Of a stretch of DNA of 64,000 nt, positions 11,859 through 22,374 are shown in pieces. Both the position numbers and the translations under genes were made by a program. The stretch covers positions 35,569,275 through 35,633,274 of the forward strand of contig JALGPY010000009.1 of assembly GCA_023055425.1 (NCBI GenBank), written 5' to 3'. Source of the DNA: Linanthus parryae. Lineage: Eukaryota > Streptophyta > Magnoliopsida > Ericales > Polemoniaceae. The notes under the pieces were generated by a model. That model worked only from the letters and a program-made list of their open reading frames with translations. It did no database searches and was not told the DNA's origin. Each line of letters starts with the position of its first letter. The first letter of the stretch is position 1.

Positions 11859-12453
11859 TGTAACACCCCCACATTTCAGAGCTGGGAAATCTACCAGAAG
11901 ACGCCCAGACTCAAGGGAGTGTCCTCCGCTAAGGCACGTGAATGCCCCATCAAGGATTCAAACCCTAACGGTTCTGTTAAGAGACAGAATTAAAGAAACT
12001 GAAACTTAAAACCAACTTACTATTATCTTTGTGGACTTCTAAATGATGTACTAAATCCTCAGATTCCCACGTACTCACCTGAAAATATAGAAAATATCCG
12101 CACAAGTTAGAATATATGACAAGTAGTATAGTACTAGGAAAATAACATAAATAGATTTTGAAACGATTTAACTTTGAAACTTACAGACGCTCAAGCCAGG
12201 ACCCTATCACATTACCACATATAGCACAAATAGAGTAGAGATAACTTGTAACTCGACGAATCATCAATCATCCATAACCATCACAACCATACCAGCCTTA
12301 TACGGAGGATCCCAAATCTCACCACCCAGAGGGTCGTGAAGACCAGATTCACTTCCGACAAGGAAGGCAAATAAATCCACCAAGACAAACTAGACCTTAA
12401 GTGTGCACACCCCCTACTGGACATTAGTCCAGAGAGTAGTACTAGTTGCCTAC

Positions 12454-12592
12454 TATGTCCGAAGACAATTCCCAGTTGTCGGAAGACAACAAAATGTCCG
12501 AAGACAGTTCCCAGTTGTCGGAAGACAACATAACGTCCGAAGACGATTCCCAGTTGTCCGAAGACAACTCAACGTCCGAAGACGATCATACA
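12454..12592. repeat. 40-bp minisatellite with internal hairpins
   Basis: About 3.5 copies of a 39-40-bp unit that starts (A/C)GTCCGAAGAC. Unit starts are near 12454, 12494, 12533 and 12572. Each unit contains GACAA..TTGTC, and the first two also contain a perfect GTTGTC-GGAA-GACAAC hairpin. The open frame 12403-12645 translates this repeat and is not a gene. Confidence 0.8.
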
Positions 12593-14146
12593 ACCACATA
12601 TCACAACTCATAACCATAGTATTCATATACGTGCTATCAGCTTAAAGAAGCAAACATACATATGCACAGCTGAAATCCACCATAGTTTCCTGATCAACAG
12701 AGCTCATTACATAATCCAGCAACCACTACACAATTCAAGTATGTATACTTTCAACACTTGTCCTCTGAGTGGGGTAAATGCATATGCAGATGTTATCCTG
12801 ACTATTTCTACCAAATTTACTATTCTTCCCCTAGTAACCCGGTCTCTCTGGTACAGTCCCTAACTGTGCCTGAACCCTCCAGTGATACTTAGATATATGA
12901 AAACATGATCCATATCCCTTTCTGACACACACAGTTGAGTTCTACCACTTTCACTTAATTGCATTCGGGTTCGTGCAGTTTAGTGATACTCCAGAAAAGC
13001 CCCTTCAATTGAATTTTAATCAAATTCAAATCCAGATAGGTGTAGCCTAGCTCCAATTGTTACGAAACTAATATGGAGGTATGAGTTCATGTCCCGGGTT
13101 AAGATTTGACGGTTCAATCCAAGTTATTGCAAAATTACCAGTTTGCCCCTTCTATACAGATCAGTAAAAGTAGAGTTTTCAAGAAGTCAAACTTTGTCAA
13201 ACTTGACCCTTAAACTTGAATTATTATTCTGAACAACTCTCAAGAATGTCATTTTGGTTGATTAGCTCATATGACTAGTCAAATCATAAACTCAAAGTTA
13301 TAAGGAAATCTTCTAAACTGGTCAATTTTACAGCCAATTTATGATTTATTGAAAGGATATTGAGAATATGAAGATAGGGTCTTGTAGATTGTATTCTCAG
13401 GTTTCTGGAACATATTTGAAACTTCCAAGATTCCAAACACGCAAGGAAATAAACTTCGTCAAAATTGGACAGGAATTCACTTGCCGACACTTGAAATATT
13501 TCTCGAGTGATTTTACAGTTTCAAGTTAGCTACTTCGAGCTTGATTTCTGAGCAATCTGTTCAGGATACATGAAACCCTTCTCTGAGTGATATTTAAAGT
13601 ATTAACCGGCTTCTCACAAGAGAAAGCAGAAGAAGATTTGGTAAAACTAAAGAAGTTATGATAGCGCAAGGTTGGAGATTTCAGGTTACATTTCATACTA
13701 CAACGATACGCATTTAATTTAACCCTGAATTCCTGGAAAATCCGTTTAGAATATAGAGAAACTCATAAAACATGAATGGAAATTTAGTATTAACCAGGTT
13801 CTAGCAACATGTGAAAGTAGATTGAAATTTGGAATTGTATGCAATATGTTACGACATGCCAAAGATGGCAGTTTTCAAGTTTTCCTATACTTATAATTTT
13901 CTTAAATCTCGCAAGTTCATAAGCCTCCACAGGCTAACACTCCGCCACCAAATTTCCAGGGTGTTAAGAGGGAAGTTTGGGCCATTTAAAACATGGGATT
14001 TGAAGACCACAATATTAGCAACACACAGAATAAAGCACAAATTCAATAGACCAAGAAGTAGGGAAGCTGTAGATTTTATAAATCAGCCAAGTCACGGGTC
14101 ACCACCTAAGAGTTCAAGAACATAACATGAAGCAGACTTCAACCTG

Positions 14147-14151
14147 AAATT
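14147..14151. repeat. left target duplication of element C (AAATT)
   Basis: The same AAATT follows the right LTR at 19612-19616. Confidence 0.9.
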
Positions 14152-14840
14152 TGTTGGGTCCAAGCCCAATACAACAGCCCGAAGTTTAAGTGTGTGAGAA
14201 GCAGGGAATTGTTTCTCTTGTTAAGGCGGTGATGATCATGGCCTATTCGGGCTGTGTTTGGTTCCTTTGGCAGCAACCCAAAAAGTGGTCAATTATTACC
14301 ATATTGAATTGATACCACCGCCACCGTCATTAGCTTATTTAAAGGCTAATGCCTTTTGGTTCAAACACACACAATGCAGTGAGATACCTCTAGTCTTTGT
14401 GAGACAACAGAGGGTAGTAAAGTTGATTCATATCAACGTATATGATTGCCTTGGAATTTCACTTCAAGAAGTTTTTCCACTGGTAGTTCGTGTGTGATCT
14501 GCATGTACCGCGACGTGATCGTTCGCGACGACGACGAAGATTTCAGGAACTAATTCCGGGTAAATTTGTTAGCAATTAGTTTGCTTAGTTTCCGCCTAGC
14601 GGCGAGTCTTGTTTTACCCGGTTTATTAGTTTCTAGCTTGTTTACCCACATTCGTTGTGGAAGATTGTTTACCCATTGTAATCGTGATAGTGGAAGTTTA
14701 GTGGGTCGTTTTGTCCCTCTCGATTAGAGGGTTTTTCCCACGTTAAATTCTCTTGTCCTACATCTTTTACTTTTCCGCACTTGTTCGTGTTGGCATTGTT
14801 TTCGCATTCTAGTCCGTCGATTCAACCCCGCGACCCAACA
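14152..14840 (+). repeat. 5' LTR of element C (689 bp)
   Basis: TGTTGGGTCC to CGACCCAACA, with the Met-tRNA primer site TGGTATCAGAGC starting four bases after it at 14845. One base longer than its partner. Confidence 0.95.
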
Positions 14841-14844
14841 AAAG

Positions 14845-14856
14845 TGGTATCAGAGC
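14845..14856 (+). other. primer binding site of element C
   Basis: TGGTATCAGAGC, complementary to the 3' end of initiator Met tRNA. Confidence 0.9.
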
Positions 14857-14864
14857 CCGGTTCA

Positions 14865-17800
14865 ATGGGGGAGTCAACGGGTTCCATGATCAACTTGACA
14901 GCTAGCAATTATTTGATATGGAAGCCTCGGATGCAAGACTTGCTTTATTGCAAGGATTTGATGGACCCTATTCTTGCGAAAGGGGTCAAGCCAGCCGAAG
15001 TTAAAGATGATGAGTGGACCAATATGAATATGAAGACTATTGGTCATATCCGCCAGTGGATTGACAATTCGGTGTTTCACCATGTTGCTCAAGAGACGGA
15101 TGCCTACCAGCTATGGATAAAGTTGGAGGGCATGTATGAGAGGAAGACTGCCAGGAACAAAGCGTTGCTGATGAGATCGCTCTTGAACTTGAAGTACAGA
15201 GACGGTCAACAAGTTGCTGAGCACTTGAGTGAGTTTCAGAGTCTCATAAACCAATTGGCTACCGTCAAGCTCAATTGGGATGATGAGACACAAGCCTTGT
15301 TGCTGCTTAGCTCCCTACCAACCTCGTGGGAGACGTTGGTCGTGTCATTGAGAAATTCTGCCCCTGATGGAAAGTTGTCCATGAGTGTGGTCAAGGACGC
15401 GATGTTCAATGAGGAGGCAAGGAGGAAGGAGATGGGCTCTGACAACGCGCATGCTCTTGTCACGGAGAATAAATACAAGAACAAGGATCGAGGGAGAAGC
15501 CAAACAAGGAACAAGAACAGAGGTCGCAGCAAGTCCAGGAATGGAGGTTCTCAGCCAAGATCCAAGGTCAAGTGCTACAACTGTGGAAGGCAGGGTCACA
15601 TGGCAAGATCGTGCCGATTCCCGAAGAATGATCAGAACCTAGGCGACAATAGAAGTAACCAGAAGAATGATAAGAGTGAGGATGATGATACAACTGCCAC
15701 AATCTCACAGGTTGTGGTACTCTCTGTGGGAGAAGAAGAATGCCGTCACGTTGCAGCGAATCAGGAAACTGAGTGGGTTGTTGATACAGCCGCTTCATAC
15801 CATGCAACTTCGAGACGAGATTTCTTCACTACATACAAAGCTGGAGACTTTGGAACTGTGAAGATGGGTAATACGAGTACCTCGAAGATCGCAGGGATTG
15901 GAGATATTCGCATCCAAACCAATGTTGGGTGCAAGATGGTGTTGAAGGATGTATGCCATATTCCTGATTTGCGACTGAACCTAATCTCTGGTATTGCTCT
16001 AGATCGCCAAGGATATGATAACTACTTTGGTAGTGGTAAGTGGAAGCTGACCAAGGGATCAATGGTCGTGGGTAGAGGAGAAGCTTGCTGCACACTGTAC
16101 AAGACTCATGTGAAGGTTCTTGGTGATAGCCTGAATGCAGTTGAGGATGCAGCATCACCAAACTTGTGGCACAAGAGGCTTGCTCACATGAGTGAGAAAG
16201 GATTCAAGATTCTGGCAAGGAAGTCTCTAATTCTTTTTGCCAAAGGTACACCACTAAATCCTTGTGATTATTGCTTGTTTGGGAAACATCACAGGATTAC
16301 GTTTAGTTCCTCTGCTAAAAGAAAGTCGAAGATACTGGAGTTAGTGCACTCTGATGTGTGTGGTCCCATAGAGGTGGAGTCTATTGGCGGTCGCAGATAC
16401 TTTGTGACCTTTATTGACGATGCTTCACGCAATGTGTGGGTGTATTTCCTGAAGACTAAAGATGAAGTATTTGATTACTTCAAGAAGTTCCATGCCATGG
16501 TTGAAAGAGAGACAGGCTATCCTTTGAAGCGTCTACGTACAGACAATGGTGGTGAATATACTTCAAAGGAGTTCGAAGCCTATTGTGACACCCACGGTAT
16601 TCGGCATGAGATGACGGTTCCAGGTACCCCACAACACAACGGCGTTGCCGAGAGGATGAACCGGACTATTGTTGAGAGAGTCTGATGTATGCTTAGAATG
16701 GCAAAGCTGCCAAAGTCATTCTGGGGTGAAGCAGTTCGTACCGCCTGTTATGTGATTAACAGGTCTCCATCTGCTCCTTTGGGTTTTGAGATTCCAGATA
16801 AGGTATGGCACGGTAGAGACGTTTCCTACTCTCATCTGAAGGTGTTTGGCTACAAGGCGTTCGCGCATATACCCAAGGAGAAACGACTTAAGCTTGATGA
16901 CAAAGCCAATCCATGTGTTTTTGTGGGCTATGGAGATGCGGAGTTTGGCTACAGGTTATGGGATCCAGTTAATAAGAAGCTGATAAGAAGCAGGGATGTG
17001 GTTTTCTATGAGAACCAGACTATTGAAGATATTGAGATGTCTTCAAAGTTAAAGGAAATTGTCACTCCCTACCTCAGTCCAAATACCTCCCCTAGTGCTA
17101 CGGGTGGAGAAGATATTCCTGGAGATGTTCCAGAGATAGAGATTCCAGAGATGGAAGTTGACGATGAAGATGATGATTCCGATGAAGAGGGTGTTGAGCA
17201 GGGGGAGCAGCCCCCTCAACCACAGAACGAAGGACCTCAGCTGAGAAGGTCAACTAGGAATCCGCAACCATCTGTCAGGTACCCATCGTCTGAGTATATT
17301 TTAGTTACTGATGAGGGGGAGCCAGAAAGTTTCCGGGAGGCACAAACTCATAAAGACAAGTCCAGCTGGATGAAGGCTTTGCAAGAAGAGATGAGTTCCT
17401 TGCAGAATAATGATACTTATGAGTTAGTAAAGCTACCGAAGGGAAGAAAAGCACTGAAGAACAAGTGGGTGTTCAAGCTCAAGAAGGATAATGATGGAAA
17501 GCTAGTGAAGTACAAAGCTCGATTGGTGGTCAAAGGATTCGGCCAAAAGAAAGGTATTGACTTTGCTGAGATCTTTTCGCCAGTTTTTAGGATGACCTCA
17601 ATTCGGGTAGCCTTAGGGCTAGTAGCTAGCATGGACCTCGAGCTTGAACAACTTGATGTGAAGACTGCCTTTCTCCATGGTGATTTGGAGGAAGAGATCT
17701 ACATGGAGCAGCCTGAAGAATTTGAAGTGAAAGGGAAGGAGAACATGGTTTGCAAACTGAAGAAGAGTCTATATGGCCTTAAGCAAGCGCCAAGACAATG

Positions 17801-18874
17801 GTACAAGAAGTTCGACTCATTCATGGTGAGTCATGGGTACAAGAGAACGCAGGCAGACCAGTGTGTTTACATAAGAAGATTCCCCGATGGTAACTTCATC
17901 CTGTTATTGCTGTATGTCGATGACATGTTGGTTATCGGTAAGAGTTCGGAGATGATTGGGAAGCTGAAGAAGGAGTTATGCAAGTCTTTCAACATGAAGG
18001 ACTTAGGTTCCACTCAACAGATATTGGGCATGAAGATTGTTCGTGACAGGAAAGCAGGGAAGCTTTGGTTGTCGCAAGAGAAGTACGTTAAACGCGTGAT
18101 CGACAAGTTTAACATGAAAGGTGCTAAGCCTACTAGCACTCCACTTGCCAGTCACTTCAAGTTGAGTAAGAGATCGTGTCCCTCTAGCGATGCAGCTAGA
18201 GATTGTATGGCATCTATTCCCTACTCCTCTGCAGTAGGAAGTTTGATGTATGCTATGGTTTGCACCCGGCCAGATATTGCTCATGCCGTTGGGGTAGTGA
18301 GCAGGTTTCTTTCTAACCCTGGGAGAGAACATTGGGAAGTAGTCAAGTGGATTCTGAGGTATTTTAAGGGGACTTCCAATTGGTGCTTGTGCTTTGGCGG
18401 TTCCAAACCAGTCTTGGAAGGATTTACAGACGCCGATATGGCAGGCGACCTCGATAGTCGAAAAATCACTTCCGGATACTTGTTTACTTTTGCAGGGGGA
18501 GCTGTTTCATGGCAGTCCAGACTGCAAAAATGTGTTGCTCTATCAACTACCGAGGCTGAGTACATTGCTGCATCGGAAGCTGGCAAAGAGATGTTATGGT
18601 TGAAGCGATTTCTCCAAGAGCTGGGTTTGAAGCAAGACGTGTACGTGGTTAATTGTGATAGTCAAAGCGCTTTGGAATTAAGCAAGAATTCCATGTACCA
18701 TTCTCGCACGAAGCACATTGATGTTCGGTATCACTGGATACGCGAAGTGATGAAGAGGCAATTTATGCAGCTCAAATTCATACTGATCAGAATCCGTCTA
18801 ACATGCTGACGAAGGTAGTGACTAGAGACAAGTTCGAGTTCTGCAGATGCAGAGCTGGGATGGGCTCCGAGTAA
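14865..18874 (+). pseudogene. copia gag-pol polyprotein of element C, one nonsense codon and one frameshift
   Basis: I chose the ATG at 14865 (MGESTGSM) because it follows the primer site; the frame opens earlier only inside the LTR. Order: Gag (UBN2-type) to about residue 230, CCHC knuckle CYNCGRQGHMARSC at about 237, protease VVDTAAS at about 305, pre-integrase LWHKRLAHM, integrase with HSDVCGP (about 495), RTDNGGEY and HNGVAERMNRT, reverse transcriptase with YVDD at about 17916, and RNase H with STTEAEYIAAS. A TGA at 16683-16685 lies just after the integrase catalytic Glu, probably from CGA by deamination. A one-base loss near 18776 shifts the last 30 or so residues; the original stop is TAA at 18872-18874. 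Only these two breaks were seen, so it is a recent pseudogene of a polyprotein that copies and inserts the element. Confidence 0.9.
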
Positions 18875-18910
18875 GGAATCACGATGGCATTCCATCCTCC
18901 AGTTGGGCTT

Positions 18911-18923
18911 GGAGGGGGAGATT
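18911..18923 (+). other. polypurine tract of element C
   Basis: GGAGGGGGAGATT immediately before the 3' LTR. Confidence 0.85.
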
Positions 18924-19611
18924 TGTTGGGTCCAAGCCCAATACAACAGCCCGAAGTTTAAGTGTGTGAGAAGCAGGGAATTGTTTCTCTTGTTAAGGCG
19001 GTGATGATCATGGCCTATTTGGGCTGTGTTTGGTTCCTTTGGCAGCAACCCAAAAAGTGGTCAATTATTACCATATTGAATTGATACCACCGCCACCGTC
19101 ATTAGCTTATTAAAGGCTAATGCCTTTTGGTTCAAACACACACAATGCAGTGAGATACCTCTAGTCTTTGTGAGACAACAGAGGGTAGTAAAGTTGATTC
19201 ATATCAACGTATATGGTTGCCTTGGAGTTTCACTTCAAGAATTTTTTCCACTGGTAGTTCGTGTGTGATCTGCATGTACCGCGACGTGATCGTTCGCGAC
19301 GACGACGAAGATTTTAGGAACTAATTCCGGGTAAATTTGTTAGCAATTAGTTTGCTTAGTTTCCGCCTAGCGGCGAGTCTTGTTTTACCCGGTTTATTAC
19401 TTTCTAGCTTGTTTACCCACATTCGTTGTGGAAGATTGTTTACCCATTGTAATCGTTATAGTGGAAGTTTAGTGGGTCGTTTTGTCCCTCTCGATTAGAG
19501 GGTTTTTCCCACGTTAAATTCTCTTGTCCTACATCTTTTACTTTTCCGCACTTGTTCGTGTTGGCATTGTTTTCGCATTCTAGTCCGTCGATTCAACCCC
19601 GTGACCCAACA
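18924..19611 (+). repeat. 3' LTR of element C (688 bp)
   Basis: Same ends as the 5' LTR, followed by the second AAATT target duplication at 19612-19616. Confidence 0.95.
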
Positions 19612-19616
19612 AAATT

Positions 19617-20846
19617 TAGACAGCTTATAAATTGATTCCAGAGATGATATTAATAAGATTGCCGCTAGAAGTGCCAAGACACATGACCAGGAAGTGTTCA
19701 TATTGGTTAGATATTGATGAAGATATGATCCCATGTAATTGACAGAAATCTAGATGGTTAAAGACATTTCAAGAACATGTATCAACCAACTAGTTCAATC
19801 CATTCTTCAGGTGCTTTAGCGAAATAGATGCTTATTTTAGCTCCAAATTTGCAGTACTTGGTTACAAGAGTGATATGTACCAGTTGGGTTTTCATTTCAT
19901 CAAGAACAGAAAAATATACGAGAGCTAAAAGTTAGATGTTTCAATTCTCATAACCGACACTTAAGAATTTTCAGTGCTGGCATGTTCTTGAGTTATCAAC
20001 TAGAAAACTTCCAGGCTATTTAGAAAATAATTTGGAGGGTTATTTCAGTGGTTCAAAACATATATATGAAGACACTTCTCCAGCCATACACAGGAGAAAA
20101 CTGCAGCTCAATTCATTAAGGAATGAGTAAGTTGTGAATGCCACAATTTTAGATAAACTCTTAGGTCATGTCTTTTTAGTCAGGAAGATAACACTGCAGC
20201 AAGAGGTAAGATTTGAAGAGATTAAATGTGATTCAATCGGTGAAATATAAATGAACTTATACCACTATGTTCCAAGAGCACACACAACCCAGTAGTGCTC
20301 AATTTCACCAAATTTTTAGCAATGTACAGAGGGTCCAAGTTAACTGAAATTCTCATGGGATGACTTGTCAGTTGGGAACATAAGTTTGCTGCCACTTTTT
20401 TCCCGAACTTTAGACTGGATAGAGACCAATTTGAAGAAGTTATTGAAATGAAAGTTAATGTCTGATGTCCCAGGAGTACACAGAATTAATTTTCACCCAA
20501 AAACATCAATTGGTGAAGGAGAAACAGCCCCATGAACAGGGGTGCTCTGTGATCGGAAAAACGACCACCACCTGATTCAAAAGTGGAATTAAACCATGTT
20601 CTGGGTACGTTTCAAGGCCTCCAATCATCTCAAAAGCTAGCATGGATCAAGTACAAGCAAGTAGAAATAAAAACGGAGCGGAGACAGAGGGGTTACCGCA
20701 TTTTCCGATGGGCTCTGCATTTCTCGGTGGCTCCAAGCCCAGAAAACGACGAATGGTCCAAAAACCGACGAATGGGTGCTTCCAGCTGGAACTCTGAAAT
20801 TCCAAACTCGTAACTTGCTCGATTGACAAATTGATTGAGGGTTATT
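19617..20846 (-). repeat. LTR of element F, second piece
   Basis: Continues the F LTR interrupted by element C, up to the insertion point of element D at 20847. No gene. The short overlapping frames near 20583-20882 have no recognisable domain. Confidence 0.45.
20842..20846. repeat. left target duplication of element D (TTATT)
   Basis: The same TTATT follows the 3' LTR of D at 60048-60052, 39 kb away. This shows that both LTR pieces belong to one insertion. Confidence 0.9.
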
Positions 20847-20926
20847 TGTTAAGCAAGAGGGTAGGCAGGTGCAGTTTATCAAACATGTGTTGCTGTGTCA
20901 TAACGGCATTACTGTAAAGATTAGGG
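20847..20926 (+). repeat. 5' LTR of element D, left piece (80 bp)
   Basis: TGTTAAGCAAGAGG up to TTAGGG. It matches the first 80 bases of the 3' LTR with one visible change (20905). The array starts at 20927. Confidence 0.92.
20922..20926. repeat. left target duplication of the array (TAGGG)
   Basis: TAGGG here and again at 55064-55068. The uninterrupted 3' LTR of D has it once (59891-59895), proving that it was duplicated on insertion. Confidence 0.95.
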
Positions 20927-22359
20927 TGTAGGGTTTTGATTCATGGATCGCGCAACGGAAGCATAATCAAACAAATAACCATGCAAAACCCTCCAAGGAT
21001 CACAAGTCTAGATGCATAACGATAGTGAAGGTAAGAAATCATAAACACACCTTTGGGTTCTCCTTGATGACTTCAAACGCGAATAATGTCACGTTCTCTA
21101 TAGTTGATCCACGCCTAGAGTTGATCCTAGATCTCCCAAACTCCTTGGTGCTAGCCCGGATTAGGAAGAGGATGAAGGAATCACGCAAAACGAGACAAAA
21201 GAGGGGCTTCGGCCCTCTTTTGGCCGACGGGGTGAGGGCGGCGGCAAGGGGGTCGGGTCGGCCTCCTTGTTGCTTGCTCTCTCTCCTTTTGTTCTCTCCC
21301 ACTCTTGTTATGTTCACTAATGAGCATAAGTTATGAGGAAGGAAGGAAGGAGGGTCCTTTATATAGTCCAACAACTCCTTGTTAACTACCTAAAGGACTT
21401 ATTCTAGTCCAACTAGAATTCAATTTAGTCCCTTCCTTGCAAATTAGTCCCTACTAAGTTTGCAAAGTTTTGCAAAGTGATCCTTCTAATTAATTAATCC
21501 AATTAATTAATTCCCAAATCTAGTTCAACTCTATGTAGCGTGTGACCCCATAGGTTCTATCTAGTTGGTAGCAACTATTTGCTAATATGGAGCGGTTTCT
21601 AGCAAAACATCCATTCTAGCCAACTAATAGAATATTCATCTTGACAACCTTTGTACAAGTAATTGTCTCATCCCTTTGCCTCCATATCCGGATTGGACAC
21701 GATACATACAAGTCACACTCGTATATCCAATCCATAGTTTATCGATCCATGGGAATAGCCTTATTCGTGCAAATAACATCAATATCATATATATTGATTT
21801 ATTTGAGTCTGGCCAGACATTCTATAAGCACTATCCCTCGAGTGGCCTAGGATATTTGCTCCCGTTATGTGGGAGGGGCAAATCCTCTCTACGTCCACTA
21901 CGATCTCTAAGCTTGCTTCTCATTGTATCCAGTACACGCCTTTATAACTACCCAGTCACGGTGTAGCGTTTAACGCTACCAAGATCACAATGATCCACAA
22001 CTAGAATATCTAGTGACTTCAAGTCTAAGGATTACAATACCATTGCACCGCGAGAAGCACTTGTGACTCAACATAACATGTATGTAGCCTTCTCGGAGAT
22101 GGGTCAATCCAGTGCAACATTCCGTAATGCACACCTATGTGTTGGATCGTGATATCTCCATATCAATCCAACCCCATACTAGTCTATAGATGATTGTCCC
22201 ATTAATCATTATACTTGACTAGGGATATTTAAGATAAACAACACAATTGTAAATCTAAGGACTTCATTATATTAAATATCCAATAAATAATAAATGAATT
22301 TTCTAGCCATATACAAATTCATACTAAACTAGATTGCCTCTAGGGCATCTATTCCAACA
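20927..22359 (-). repeat. LTR1, leftmost LTR (3' LTR of unit 1, 1433 bp)
   Basis: TGTAGGG to CCAACA, followed by the polypurine tract of unit 1. It carries the ACACGCC and GGAGCGG variants, shared only with LTR5. TATA box 21358-21365, stable hairpin 21197-21221. Confidence 0.95.
21197..21221 (-). other. conserved hairpin in the transcribed part of the LTR
   Basis: AAAAGAGGG and CCCTCTTTT pair perfectly around GCTTCGG. The same hairpin is at 28279-28303, 39745-39769, 46827-46851 and 53901-53925. On the element RNA the loop is CGAA closed by C-G. It lies about 140 nt downstream of the TATA box. Function unknown; possible packaging, polyadenylation or transfer element. Confidence 0.6.
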
Positions 22360-22374
22360 GTCTCCCACTTGCAC
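22360..22374 (-). other. polypurine tract of unit 1
   Basis: The minus strand reads GTGCAAGTGGGAGAC directly before the LTR. The same tract precedes the 3' LTR in units 2, 3 and 4 (33827, 40908 and 47981 onward). Confidence 0.85.

Larger units (their letters stand above)
11859..14151 (-). repeat. LTR of element F, first piece
   Basis: Begins TGTAACACCCCCAC next to the primer-site-like sequence, and has no gene. A 40-bp tandem repeat lies at 12454-12592. It is cut at 14151 by copia element C and continues at 19617. Its other end is inferred at 60556 (AGGGTGTTACA), so the two ends form an inverted terminal match. Net LTR length after removing nested insertions is about 4.0 kb, within the range of Tekay/Del-type chromovirus LTRs. 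Confidence 0.5.
14152..19611 (+). mobile_element. Ty1/copia retrotransposon C, nearly intact
   Basis: A complete element with 5' LTR 14152-14840, primer site 14845-14856, gag-pol 14865-18874, polypurine tract 18911-18923 and 3' LTR 18924-19611. The 5-bp target duplication AAATT flanks it. The coding order gag-protease-integrase-RT-RNase H is that of copia. The lineage looks Tork-like (CYNCGRQGH knuckle, VVDTAASYHAT protease) but I am not sure of it. The LTRs differ at about nine places in 689 bp by eye. It lies inside the LTR of element F. Confidence 0.93.

Noticed and set aside
12403..12645. Open frame with RRQFPVVGRQ repeats
   Set aside because: Translation of the 40-bp minisatellite; no start context or conserved product.
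14845..14856. tRNA gene fragment
   Set aside because: The sequences TGGTATCAGAGC here and elsewhere are primer binding sites next to LTRs; no cloverleaf is present.
21025..21336. 103-codon plus-strand frame and 111-codon minus-strand frame repeated in each array LTR
   Set aside because: Both lie in the LTR promoter and transcribed region, overlap each other on opposite strands, and show no domain.
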